DNA of 6,437 bases. It comes from Desulfobacterales bacterium. GTDB lineage: Bacteria; Desulfobacterota; Desulfobacteria; Desulfobacterales; C00003060. Made by a program: the position numbers and the translations under genes. Where the stretch lies: positions 1-6,437 of the forward strand of contig JAUWMM010000109.1 of assembly GCA_030613145.1 (NCBI GenBank). Reading direction: 5' to 3'. The notes under the pieces are model-generated. The model saw only the letters and a list, made by a program, of their open reading frames with translations. It had not been told where the DNA came from and did no database searches. Shown here one piece after another: positions 1 to 6,376 of the stretch (within the stretch, counting starts at the first letter, position 1; each line of letters starts with the position of its first letter).

Positions 1-196
1 GTTCTTAGCCATATTGCCCACAAAACACGAAAGGGTTTGAACCTAGCGCCCTTCAGGCGAAGCAGATGCTGGATGCTGGATGCTGGATTTGTGTATCAGT
101 TTGTATCGTTGTCCAGTATCAAGCATCCAGTATCCAGTATCGTTGTCCAACAGCTGACCCGTGATTTCAATAAGGTGTAAAAACCCCCCAAAAATA
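1..196. other. Non-coding stretch downstream of the DUF374 gene
   Basis: No supportable gene was found in this stretch. It holds the inverted heptad repeat at 65-141, a small hairpin (CGCC 47-50 with GGCG 56-59) without a U-run, and a C6 tract at 184-189 flanked by A-runs. No convincing intrinsic terminator follows the acyltransferase stop on the minus strand, so transcription could continue leftwards. On the minus strand an ATG at 12-10 opens a frame (M-A-K-N) that leaves the window after four codons. It has no clear Shine-Dalgarno sequence and cannot be judged. Confidence 0.6.
65..141. repeat. Inverted heptad repeat with hairpin potential
   Basis: The left arm 65-88 is three tandem copies of the heptamer GATGCTG plus GAT. 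The right arm 118-141 is built from ATCCAGT-type heptamers. The reverse complement of the left arm matches the right arm at 21 of 24 positions, so a long stem with a 29-nt loop (89-117) can form. A 13-nt direct repeat, GTATCGTTGTCCA, lies at 103-115 and again at 137-149. The element begins about 50 nt beyond the stop of the DUF374 gene, so it would be a stem-loop in that gene's 3' untranslated region. Its function is unknown. It may be a mobile or slippage-made repeat, or an mRNA 3'-end stabiliser. Confidence 0.75.
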
Positions 197-898
197 TCAC
201 TCTATCGCATGACCATAGTATTGATCCGCTGTTCTTGTAATTCGATTGAGCTCCTCTTCTACCCTTTTGCGACAAACCTCTTGCCCCTCTCCATCAATGT
301 TCCCCGGCACTGAGATAGGTGTGCCATAGATAATGCTACCCTCAGTGAATGGATAAGGCAGTATAAAACGGTCCCAGCTGGCAAAAACCTTTAACTTCTC
401 AGCGCTGTAGCTGAGAGGTACAATAGGGAATCCTGTCTTTTGAGCCAGAGTTATGATACCGGGCTGAACCTTGTACCGCGGTCCCCTTGGACCATCCGGG
501 ACCACAACCCCAGGACGAACCTCCTCCTTAAGAATCCTGATTAACCTTGCCAAGGCACGAACGCCGTGCCGTGAGGTGGACCCTCGGATTGTTTTATGTC
601 CTTGACTCTTCAGTATCTGCGCAATAATCTCCCCGTCCTTGGATCTGCTTACAAGTATGGCAGCACCCAACCGCTTGTAAAGGTAGCTGAGCACAAGTAT
701 TCTTGAATGCCAAAAGGCAAAGATAAATCTCCTTGACTCGATCTCCGCCCTAGCCTTCTCAAAGTCAACAACCCGAATCCGCATCGTGCTGCAAATCAGG
801 TTCATCAAACCTTTTCCAAGCCAGCCGATCAGCCACCACTTCAACCTATTCGATTTCGGAATGCGGAATGCGGAATGCGGATTTACGTGACACGTCAT
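197..898 (-). CDS. DUF374 lysophospholipid acyltransferase-like protein (possible lipid A secondary acyltransferase)
   Basis: The 233-residue protein fits the DUF374 branch of the LPLAT acyltransferase superfamily. Visible motifs are F-W-H-S-R at 62-66 (candidate catalytic His64), S-R-S-K-D-G-E at 84-90, T-I-R-G-S-T-S-R-H-G at 103-112, and P-D-G-P-R-G-P at 134-140 followed by a G-F-P-I-V-P-L-S-Y stretch near 156-164. A hydrophobic N-terminal segment (about 21-35) suggests inner-membrane association. In Helicobacter and Campylobacter a DUF374 protein, LpxJ, is a lipid A secondary acyltransferase, and the neighbouring lpx genes make a similar role plausible here; this is inference. The ATG at 898 is chosen because GAGG lies upstream at 912-909. 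A TTG at 844 is the alternative and would remove an odd N-terminus (about residues 6-17) that is translated repeat DNA. Family assignment is firm, substrate is not. Confidence 0.88.
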   Translation of the reverse strand: MTCHVNPHSAFRIPKSNRLKWWLIGWLGKGLMNLICSTMRIRVVDFEKARAEIESRRFIFAFWHSRILVLSYLYKRLGAAILVSRSKDGEIIAQILKSQGHKTIRGSTSRHGVRALARLIRILKEEVRPGVVVPDGPRGPRYKVQPGIITLAQKTGFPIVPLSYSAEKLKVFASWDRFILPYPFTEGSIIYGTPISVPGNIDGEGQEVCRKRVEEELNRITRTADQYYGHAIE

Positions 899-906
899 TT
901 CGATGT

Positions 907-913
907 AACCTCA
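907..913 (-). promoter_or_regulatory. Shine-Dalgarno sequence supporting the ATG at 898
   Basis: On the minus strand this reads TGAGGTT. The GAGG core (912-909) is 10 nt from the ATG, slightly long but usable. It is the reason for preferring the ATG at 898 over the TTG at 844. It lies inside the loop formed by the inverted heptad arms. Confidence 0.5.
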
Positions 914-925
914 AAATAGTAGATA

Positions 926-990
926 GTACGGTGGGCACCGCCCAACAACAACAATGATACACCTTTTTTGGTGGGCAACGCCCACCCTAC
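926..990. repeat. REPIN-like pair of inverted GTAG/GTAC REP hairpins
   Basis: The first unit (926-946, plus strand) is GTAC followed by GGTGGGC-ACC-GCCCAAC. The second (990-970, minus strand) is GTAG followed by a perfect 7-bp stem GGTGGGC/GCCCACC with a 3-nt loop. The two units are inverted copies agreeing at 16 of 21 positions, with a 23-nt spacer (947-969). A conserved 5' GTAG tetranucleotide followed by an imperfect palindrome is the hallmark of REP sequences mobilised by RAYT (TnpA-REP, Y1 HUH) transposases, and an inverted pair is a REPIN. No RAYT gene is in the window, so mobilisation would be in trans. The first unit has a degenerate tetranucleotide and one stem mismatch, so it may be a decayed half. 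Confidence 0.65.
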
Positions 991-1061
991 GAGCTGATTT
1001 CCATTCCCATTCTTTTCATTCCGCATTCCGTATTCCGAAATCCGAAATTTAAATGCCCCCT

Positions 1062-2192
1062 TCAGTGCCCCGCAAGCAACCTGATGGCCACCTCCGCAGT
1101 CCGTTTGGAGGCCCCCGAGGTGCCCAAGCTCTGTCCAACGCGACGCAGCTGGCACCTGATTTCAGCAAGCCCTTTTTCGTCTCTGAGCATCTGTAACACC
1201 CGGCTGGCAATATTTTCAGCCGACGCTTCGTGCTGAATCAGCTCTGGCACGATCGGTCTTTCTGCAACCAAGTTGGCCATACCGATATGTTTTACGCGAA
1301 TCAGGCGCTTTCCAAGCCAGTAACTGAGGGGCGATACTTTATACACGATGATCATGGGCGTGCCCGCTATGGCCGCCTCTAATGTCACGGTCCCAGAAGC
1401 TGTTATAACCAATGCAGCTTCATCCAGTACGTCTCTAAGCCCATCACGCAGGATCAAAGGCCTTGAGGAGGTTCCTCCTTCAACAATGGCCTCTACCAGA
1501 GTTGTGTCCACCGTAGAGGCCACAGGTATGGCAAAGCGGATACCTGGAAGTTGTTCCGAAAGAATATCTGCCGCCTGGACCATGGTGGGAAGGTGACGCG
1601 TAATCTCCCCGTTTCGGCTTCCAGGCAGCAGCCCGATCAGCAAGCTGTCTCCCTTGAGATTTTTCTTTTTCCCCCTTGATGTCTCGGACGTCACGCTGTC
1701 CAGTAAGGGATGCCCGACAAAGGTCACGGGGACATTTGATTTCTTGTAAAAGTCTACCTCGAAAGGGAAGATCACGACCATATGATCAACTAAGTTTTTG
1801 ATCTTTTTTACTCTCCCGGTCCGCCACGCCCATACTTGCGGACTAATGTAATACATGACTGGGATACCCAGTTTCTTGGCCACGGTGGCAACGTGCAGGT
1901 TAAAGTCCGGAAAATCAATCAAAATAAGGAGGGCAGGGCGAAGTCTATTTAGCCCTTTCTTGACAATCCTGAGAGCACTCAGAATGATCTTGAATTTCAA
2001 CAAGGCCTCTGAAATCCCGACGACAGCTATTTGGGAATTGTCAACCATTAGGTGAACGCCGGCCTGTCGAAGGGCGTTTCCACCTACTCCGAAGAAATCA
2101 AGGTGAGGGTCGAGCGCCCGCATGGCTCTTACCAGATGTGCCCCGTGAATGTCACCGGAGGCTTCTCCGGCAATGATCATGATCTTTTTCAT
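1062..2192 (-). CDS. lpxB: Lipid A disaccharide synthase LpxB
   Basis: LpxB is a peripheral inner-membrane GT19 glycosyltransferase. It joins UDP-2,3-diacylglucosamine to lipid X (2,3-diacylglucosamine 1-phosphate), giving the beta-1,6 disaccharide of lipid A and releasing UDP. The 376 residues are full length. Diagnostic motifs are G-E-A-S-G-D at 9-14, I-D-F-P-D-F-N at 92-98, Y-Y-I-S-P-Q-V-W-A-W-R at 114-124, L-L-P-G-S-R at 188-193 and S-G-T-V-T-L-E-A-A at 266-274. The ATG at 2192 puts the family's usual M-K-K-I-M-I-I-A-G-E start at the N-terminus. A TGA in the same frame at 2231-2229 limits extension. Unlike its neighbours it has no clear Shine-Dalgarno sequence. It follows the dehydrogenase gene after 58 nt, in which a short overlapping frame starts. 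Identification is very secure. Confidence 0.97.
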   Translation of the reverse strand: MKKIMIIAGEASGDIHGAHLVRAMRALDPHLDFFGVGGNALRQAGVHLMVDNSQIAVVGISEALLKFKIILSALRIVKKGLNRLRPALLILIDFPDFNLHVATVAKKLGIPVMYYISPQVWAWRTGRVKKIKNLVDHMVVIFPFEVDFYKKSNVPVTFVGHPLLDSVTSETSRGKKKNLKGDSLLIGLLPGSRNGEITRHLPTMVQAADILSEQLPGIRFAIPVASTVDTTLVEAIVEGGTSSRPLILRDGLRDVLDEAALVITASGTVTLEAAIAGTPMIIVYKVSPLSYWLGKRLIRVKHIGMANLVAERPIVPELIQHEASAENIASRVLQMLRDEKGLAEIRCQLRRVGQSLGTSGASKRTAEVAIRLLAGH

Positions 2193-2232
2193 TTCTATTC
2201 GGGGCTTGCCGATGAACAGGCTGGTCCTTCAT
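2152..2232 (-). CDS. Possible 26-codon upstream frame overlapping the lpxB start
   Basis: A short frame begins at ATG 2232-2230 with GGGG at 2241-2238 (5-nt spacing) and GGAG at 2246-2243. It encodes 26 mostly polar, basic residues starting M-K-D-Q-P-V-H-R, and stops at TGA 2154-2152, about 40 nt inside lpxB in a different frame. Its ribosome binding site looks better than that of lpxB itself, so it could bring ribosomes to the lpxB start (coupling) or compete with it. The peptide resembles nothing I recognise. It may be a chance frame, and the case rests only on spacing and the Shine-Dalgarno-like sequence. Confidence 0.2.
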   Translation of the reverse strand: MKDQPVHRQAPNRNEKDHDHCRRSLR

Positions 2233-2250
2233 CAAATCCCCACTCCAAAC

Positions 2251-3240
2251 CTAAGATGACTTGTCCCATCCTGGAAACTTCTTGTTGGTTTCCTCGATCT
2301 GGTCCATGATGCAGAGGGCAACCCGCAGGGCATTCCGCCCGTCCCTACCCGAAACCACCGGCGCCTCACGATTTCTTACCGACCGCACAAATGCCTCCAG
2401 CTCAGATTCCAGAGAATCGGCTTCCTCAAAGCTTGTTCGCTGCAAAGACATGCCGGGGATAGGAAGGTCAGTGCCTTTCCCATCCTGTTGGATTATCGTG
2501 ATCTCGTTATTCGCATAATCGACCGAAACATAGGTATCTTTTTGAAAAATACGTATCTTCCGCATGTTTTTCAGGGAAATACGACTGGCAGTTATATTGG
2601 CAACACAACCATTCTCAAAGACCAGCCGCACGTTGGCGACGTCCACGCGAGAAGATATGACCGGAACACCAGCCGCATGAATGCTTTTGAGTTCGGACCT
2701 GACAAAATTTAGTATGATATCGATGTCATGGATCATCAAATCTAAAACGACATCCACTTCGGTTCCCCGTTCCTTAAAAAAACTTAAACGGTGAGATTCT
2801 ATGAACAGAGGACGGTCCACTACTTCCCTCAGGGCTATAACCGCAGGATTGAATCGCTCCAGATGTCCGACCTGGATGATTGAGCCATGGGAATCTGCTA
2901 TCTTGATTAGAGTATTTGCCTCCTCAAGAGTCTCTGTTATAGGCTTTTCGATCAAGACATTTACATTATTTTCCAGGAAATCACGGCTGATCGAAAAATG
3001 AAGGGGGGTGGGCACAACCACGCTTACTGCATCCACTTCTTTTATTAGATCTCTGTAATCTGCAAAAAATTCCGTTCCAAGGCGTTTTGCAACACTATCC
3101 GCCCTTTCGGGCATAATGTCTACCACACCGGCAAGCTTCACCCCATCCATCCGGGCATATTTCTCAGCGTGAAACTTCCCCAGATATCCTACTCCAACGA
3201 CCCCTACACGTATTGGTTCTATTACTCGTTCAGATTTCAA
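2251..3240 (-). CDS. Gfo/Idh/MocA-family dehydrogenase, GnnA-like (candidate UDP-GlcNAc 3-dehydrogenase)
   Basis: The 329-residue protein has an N-terminal Rossmann NAD(P)-binding fold with G-V-G-Y-L-G at 16-21, the catalytic-type E-K-P at 98-100, G-H-L-E-R-F-N-P at 125-132, and D-L-M-I-H-D-I-D at 167-174, where His171 and the aspartates suit the active site of this superfamily. In Acidithiobacillus ferrooxidans, gnnA and gnnB lie between lpxA and lpxB. GnnA oxidises the 3-OH of UDP-GlcNAc and GnnB transaminates it, leading to lipid A with amide-linked acyl chains. The position here between lpxI and lpxB suggests a related role, but no aminotransferase is adjacent. The start is TTG (3240-3238), chosen for AGGGG at 3252-3248 overlapping the lpxI stop and because it just precedes the dinucleotide fold. 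Family assignment is firm, substrate is inferred. Confidence 0.9.
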   Translation of the reverse strand: MKSERVIEPIRVGVVGVGYLGKFHAEKYARMDGVKLAGVVDIMPERADSVAKRLGTEFFADYRDLIKEVDAVSVVVPTPLHFSISRDFLENNVNVLIEKPITETLEEANTLIKIADSHGSIIQVGHLERFNPAVIALREVVDRPLFIESHRLSFFKERGTEVDVVLDLMIHDIDIILNFVRSELKSIHAAGVPVISSRVDVANVRLVFENGCVANITASRISLKNMRKIRIFQKDTYVSVDYANNEITIIQQDGKGTDLPIPGMSLQRTSFEEADSLESELEAFVRSVRNREAPVVSGRDGRNALRVALCIMDQIEETNKKFPGWDKSS

Positions 3241-3247
3241 GGGCCTA

Positions 3248-3252
3248 CCCCT
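3248..3252 (-). promoter_or_regulatory. Shine-Dalgarno sequence supporting a TTG start
   Basis: AGGGG on the minus strand overlaps the lpxI TAG stop (3253-3251) and sits 7 nt before the TTG at 3240. It supports TTG initiation of the dehydrogenase. The next in-frame ATG falls at residue 31, beyond the G-x-G-x-x-G loop, and so would destroy the cofactor site. Confidence 0.55.
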
Positions 3253-4054
3253 ATTCTATGCCTATGATCGCAATCTTGTTACGATCGGCCAGTGCAATCA
3301 TCTCTTCCCTCTCAAAGACCACCGTCTTGCCTGCCTCAACAGCCAAGGCCGAGGCTCGAACATCACTCATGGTCTGAATGGTCTTGACCGCGACGACCGG
3401 CATATCAAATCGCATATCCTGGTTGGGTTTGCTTGCCTTAACAACAACAGTCTTTTCTCTTCCAAGCTTCCCTCCTCGAGTTATGGTGGCATCAGTACCA
3501 TCAATAGCCTCAACCGCCATCACTGACCTGTCCCGAACCACAACGGTCTGGCCGATATCTAACCTGCCAATCTCCTTGACTATATGCCATCCGAAACGCA
3601 CATCAGCCATCTCGGATTTGGTCGGCTTGCGTCGTGTCCAACATCCTTTTTTTGCCAGGAGTGCAGGCAGCAACAATGTCGAAGGGTGAATCGCTATCCC
3701 CTCTTTTTCTATCTCGCCGACAAAGGCCCGCAGTAGTCCATCATCCAGCGTATGATCCATAGTGGCCAGGATCTTCATGGCCTTCAGGTCCGGCCTCACC
3801 CCTGAAAACATCTTGGTCTTGGTAATGGCCCCAGCCAGCACCGCATCCCTGACTTCATTTTCTTTAAAAAATGCAATAAGTCGTTTCAATTGACCGATCT
3901 TTACCCACCTTATCGCATCTACAAGGATTTCCAGTCGGGAGTCGGTTTCCCCCACGTGGGCTACTGCGTAAACCTTCAAACCCCTTTCCCTGGCCGCCTT
4001 TGAAAAAATGATGGGAAACTGTCCGCTTCCCGCAATGACTCCGATTCGTTCCAC
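3251..4054 (-). CDS. lpxI: UDP-2,3-diacylglucosamine pyrophosphatase LpxI
   Basis: LpxI hydrolyses UDP-2,3-diacylglucosamine to lipid X and UMP. It is the replacement for LpxH in alphaproteobacteria, many deltaproteobacteria and others, and is unrelated to LpxH in fold. The 267-residue length fits this family (formerly DUF1009). Recognisable parts are the N-terminal I-G-V-I-A-G-S-G-Q-F-P, a central V-R-D-A-V-L-A-G-A-I-T-K segment, G-Q-T-V-V-V-R-D-R-S-V-M-A-V-E-A in the C-terminal domain, and a P-N-Q-D-M-R-F-D-M-P-V-V motif matching the region that holds the catalytic aspartate in the Caulobacter enzyme. The start is GTG at 4054, one base after the lpxA stop, with GAGG at 4062-4059. The spacing is short (4 nt), which suggests coupling to lpxA. 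The start is supported by the I-A-G-S-G motif coming immediately after it. Confidence 0.95.
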   Translation of the reverse strand: MERIGVIAGSGQFPIIFSKAARERGLKVYAVAHVGETDSRLEILVDAIRWVKIGQLKRLIAFFKENEVRDAVLAGAITKTKMFSGVRPDLKAMKILATMDHTLDDGLLRAFVGEIEKEGIAIHPSTLLLPALLAKKGCWTRRKPTKSEMADVRFGWHIVKEIGRLDIGQTVVVRDRSVMAVEAIDGTDATITRGGKLGREKTVVVKASKPNQDMRFDMPVVAVKTIQTMSDVRASALAVEAGKTVVFEREEMIALADRNKIAIIGIE

Positions 4055-4055
4055 C

Positions 4056-4829
4056 CTACCTCGTTATTCCCCGCTCGGAGGACTTGACAAACTTTATAAA
4101 ATTAACGACCTCCGGTATCTGATCCACCTCTGCAGTGACCCTTTCAATCCCTTCGTTCAAGGTCAATCCGAGTCGAAATAGGATTCTATAGGTCTTCTTG
4201 AGGGCAAGCATGGTCTCCTTTGAAAAGTTGTGCCGCTTCAAACCCACGGCATTCAACCCATAGAGCCTGGCGCGAGGTGTGCCCGATACCAGCACGTATG
4301 GTGGAATATCCTTCGTCACACCAGTCATGCCACCTATATAGGCGTAGTCTCCAATCCGCACAAATTGGTGAACTGCTACAAAGGCACCAAGGATGGCATA
4401 ATCTCCCACCCTGATATGTCCGGCAAGGCTAGCAGCATTGGCAAAGATTACCTTTCGCCCGGTGAAGCAATCATGTGCAACGTGAGTATAGGCCATCAAA
4501 AAATTCTCTTCGCCGATCTCGGTGATTCCCCCGCCTAACTCTGTCCCCCTGTGAATTGTCACAAATTCTCGGATTGTTGTTCCCCGACCAATCTTAACAA
4601 CCGACTTCTCTCCCTTGAATTTCAAGTCCTGAGGAACAGCACCTATGGCTGCGTGTTGAAAGATGTGACAATCGCATCCAAGGGTCGTGTACTGATCTAT
4701 CGTCACATGAGAGCCAATTATGGCCCCAGAATGGATCTGAACGTCACTGGCAATTACAGTAAAGGGCCCAATCTCAACATTAGAATCTATCTCTGCCCCT
4801 GGGTCAACGACTGCGGTAGGATGTATCAT
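4056..4829 (-). CDS. lpxA: UDP-N-acetylglucosamine O-acyltransferase LpxA
   Basis: LpxA is a cytoplasmic trimeric left-handed beta-helix enzyme that moves a 3-hydroxyacyl chain from ACP to the 3 position of UDP-GlcNAc, the first step of lipid A synthesis. The 257 residues begin with hexapeptide repeats ([10 protein letters not shown]) and carry the H-V-A-H-D motif at 116-120, where His119 matches the E. coli catalytic His125. Gly167 lines up with the E. coli chain-ruler residue Gly173, hinting at a longer (about C14) acyl chain; this is inference by alignment from memory. The C-terminal helical part carries [10 protein letters not shown] at 190-199. The ATG overlaps the fabZ stop as ATGA and has AGGTGA at 4841-4836, so translation is probably coupled. 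If the neighbouring dehydrogenase is a true GnnA, the acceptor could instead be the 3-amino sugar. Confidence 0.97.
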   Translation of the reverse strand: MIHPTAVVDPGAEIDSNVEIGPFTVIASDVQIHSGAIIGSHVTIDQYTTLGCDCHIFQHAAIGAVPQDLKFKGEKSVVKIGRGTTIREFVTIHRGTELGGGITEIGEENFLMAYTHVAHDCFTGRKVIFANAASLAGHIRVGDYAILGAFVAVHQFVRIGDYAYIGGMTGVTKDIPPYVLVSGTPRARLYGLNAVGLKRHNFSKETMLALKKTYRILFRLGLTLNEGIERVTAEVDQIPEVVNFIKFVKSSERGITR

Positions 4830-5272
4830 TGACTTTCACCTGTCATGGCCATAACCTCAGCCTCTGCAACCAGTGTTCCGTCCACCGTAGCTTTACCGGA
4901 CATCTTAAAAACGTTCGCGCGTCTTTTTACAGGAATTATTTCAAAGATGAGTTGGTCTCCTGGAATCACAGGTTTTCTGAAACGGGCCTTGTCAATGCCC
5001 ATAAAATAGATCAGTCCTTTCCGCTTTTCCTCCGAACGAGAAGCATTTACAAGGATTGCCCCTACCTGCGCCATGGCTTCAATAATCAGCACGCCCGGCA
5101 TAATTGGCGCTCCAGGGAAGTGTCCCTGGAAAAATGGTTCGTTTATGGTCACATTCTTGAGGCCTACAATACGTTCATCCGGCACCATTTCTACAATCCG
5201 ATCAACAAGAATAAATGGATACCTGTGGGGTAAAAGCTCCATGATCTTTCGAATGTCATATAACGTTTCCAT
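4826..5272 (-). CDS. fabZ: 3-hydroxyacyl-[ACP] dehydratase FabZ
   Basis: FabZ dehydrates 3-hydroxyacyl-ACP to trans-2-enoyl-ACP in type II fatty acid synthesis. It shares the 3-hydroxyacyl-ACP pool with LpxA and LpxD, which is why it is commonly found between them. The 148-residue protein is a single hotdog domain of normal length. The [11 protein letters not shown] stretch at 10-20 and [14 protein letters not shown] at 47-60 are diagnostic. His51 and Glu65 are the expected catalytic pair, with E-A-M-A-Q at 65-69. The ATG at 5272 has AAGGG at 5285-5281, 8 nt upstream. An ATG at 5279 is out of frame and is ignored. The gene follows lpxD by 25 nt and overlaps lpxA by 4 nt. Confidence 0.97.
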   Translation of the reverse strand: METLYDIRKIMELLPHRYPFILVDRIVEMVPDERIVGLKNVTINEPFFQGHFPGAPIMPGVLIIEAMAQVGAILVNASRSEEKRKGLIYFMGIDKARFRKPVIPGDQLIFEIIPVKRRANVFKMSGKATVDGTLVAEAEVMAMTGESQ

Positions 5273-5297
5273 GATTCATTCCCTTCACTTTCTACGA

Positions 5298-6329
5298 CTA
5301 ATCTTTTGAACCTTTTTCCATCTCCTCAATTCGTTTCTCCAATTCTCTCAGCTTCTTTTTCATATCGGGAAGCTTAGGAATAATGCTGGACGCTTTTAAC
5401 CACAGCCGATGGTCCACTGCCGGGAAACCGGATACAGTCTGACCGTCAGGTACGGACTTGGTAACCCCTGACCCACCTCCGACAGTCACGCGGTTACCAA
5501 TGGTGACATGTCCTGCCACTCCCGTCTGTCCAGCGAGGATCGAATGGCTTCCAATCGTTACGCTCCCCGATATGCCTACCTGTGCCACAAGGACTGTATC
5601 CTCGCCCACCACCACATTGTGAGCAATATGAACCAGATTATCTGTCTTGACGCCACGTTTAATCCAGGTTCGCCCAAAGGTTGCCCTGTCGATTGTATTG
5701 CAAGCGCCGATCTCTACATCGTCATCGATCCGAACGATACCGATCTGGGGAATCTTATAGTACCGATCCCCATCAGACGCGAAACCAAAGCCATCGCTCC
5801 CGATAACAGAACCCGAATGGATCATTACTTTGCTGCCGATTTCGCAGCGTTCCAGAATCGATACGTTGGGATGAACAAAAGCATCATCACCTATCGCCAC
5901 GCCATTGCCGACCACTACCCCAGGATTTAGAGTAACACGGTCACCCAAGGTCACATCGTCACCAATAAAGACACCCGGATACACAGAAACATCAATGCCG
6001 TACTTGAAATTCTCCCCCACATGGGCGTCCTGGCTGATCCCAACCACCGGGCGTAAAACCGGATGGAACAAGGTAGATACCTTGGCCAGAGCTAAAAAGG
6101 GATTCTGAACACGCACAAGGATTTTCTTAGCTTCGCAAACCTCATGTGCAACAATCACTGCAGCCGCCCTGGTCTCATTAATGCGCTTGTTGTAGCCGGC
6201 AGATGTAGCAAAGGTAATGTCGTCCGTGCCGGCACTATCGAACGCAGCAACACCTCTGATGATGAAATCACCATCACCTACAACATCGCCCTTGACGAAT
6301 TCGGGAATTTTTCGAACAGGAAGTTCCAT
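5298..6329 (-). CDS. lpxD: UDP-3-O-acylglucosamine N-acyltransferase LpxD
   Basis: LpxD adds the N-linked 3-hydroxyacyl chain to UDP-3-O-acylglucosamine, the third step of lipid A synthesis, after LpxC. The 343 residues match the family length. An N-terminal uridine-binding domain (about 1-100, with D-D-I-T-F-A at 36-41 and Q-N-P-F-L-A-L-A at 75-82) is followed by a hexapeptide-repeat left-handed beta-helix (about 101-300). H-I-A-H-N at 234-238 contains His237, the expected equivalent of the E. coli catalytic His239, and G-H-V-T-I-G at 273-278 carries a second conserved histidine. The C-terminal tail (about 316-340) is highly charged and probably helical or coiled-coil. The ATG at 6329 has only a weak GGA at 6341-6339 because its leader is made of heptad repeats. 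It is the first operon gene visible; BamA and Skp/OmpH genes often precede it, but that region is outside the window. Confidence 0.97.
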   Translation of the reverse strand: MELPVRKIPEFVKGDVVGDGDFIIRGVAAFDSAGTDDITFATSAGYNKRINETRAAAVIVAHEVCEAKKILVRVQNPFLALAKVSTLFHPVLRPVVGISQDAHVGENFKYGIDVSVYPGVFIGDDVTLGDRVTLNPGVVVGNGVAIGDDAFVHPNVSILERCEIGSKVMIHSGSVIGSDGFGFASDGDRYYKIPQIGIVRIDDDVEIGACNTIDRATFGRTWIKRGVKTDNLVHIAHNVVVGEDTVLVAQVGISGSVTIGSHSILAGQTGVAGHVTIGNRVTVGGGSGVTKSVPDGQTVSGFPAVDHRLWLKASSIIPKLPDMKKKLRELEKRIEEMEKGSKD

Positions 6330-6332
6330 TTT

Positions 6333-6367
6333 TTGTTATCCGTTATTTGTTACTCGTTGTTCGTTCA
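6333..6367. repeat. Degenerate period-7 repeat in the lpxD leader
   Basis: Five consecutive heptamers on the plus strand read TTGTTAT, CCGTTAT, TTGTTAC, TCGTTGT and TCGTTCA, all sharing the xxGTTxx core. The tract starts 4 nt upstream of the lpxD ATG and so replaces the expected ribosome binding region. The unit differs from the heptads at 65-141 and 853-1049, but the period is the same. Confidence 0.65.
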
Positions 6368-6376
6368 CTAAACCCC

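Larger units (their letters stand above)
853..1048. repeat. Long inverted repeat of CATTCCG heptads around the lpxB-DUF374 gap
   Basis: The left arm 853-880 contains three GGAATGC heptamers (858-878), and the wider right tract 1001-1049 shows seven period-7 units, the clearest being CATTCCG at 1017-1023 and 1024-1030. The reverse complement of 853-880 matches 1021-1048 at 25 of 28 positions. The arms enclose a REPIN-like element and the ribosome binding site and start codon of the DUF374 gene. The left arm is inside that coding region, covering about codons 7-16. The right arm starts before the lpxB stop on the map but lies just beyond it in the direction of transcription, ending about 14 nt from it. 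Arm pairing in the mRNA could affect translation or mRNA ends; this is inference. Confidence 0.8.

Noticed and set aside
1..12. Start of a further minus-strand gene (M-A-K-N)
   Set aside because: Only four codons are inside the window, there is no clear ribosome binding site, and the frame is also open upstream of the ATG, so it cannot be told from chance.
20..50. T-arm-like sequence GGTTCAAACC on the minus strand, suggesting a tRNA
   Set aside because: Only three pairs of the T stem can form, and no acceptor, D or anticodon arms can be placed around it.
65..149. CRISPR array
   Set aside because: The repeats are 7-nt units in direct tandem without spacers of regular length, and no cas genes are present.
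895..1155. 86-residue minus-strand frame across the lpxB-DUF374 gap
   Set aside because: It overlaps the lpxB 3' end in another frame and otherwise translates the REP and heptad repeats. There is no protein-like composition or family match.
4829..5233. 134-residue plus-strand frame opposite fabZ
   Set aside because: It is fully antisense to fabZ, which has all its catalytic motifs, and the plus-strand product shows no recognisable domain.
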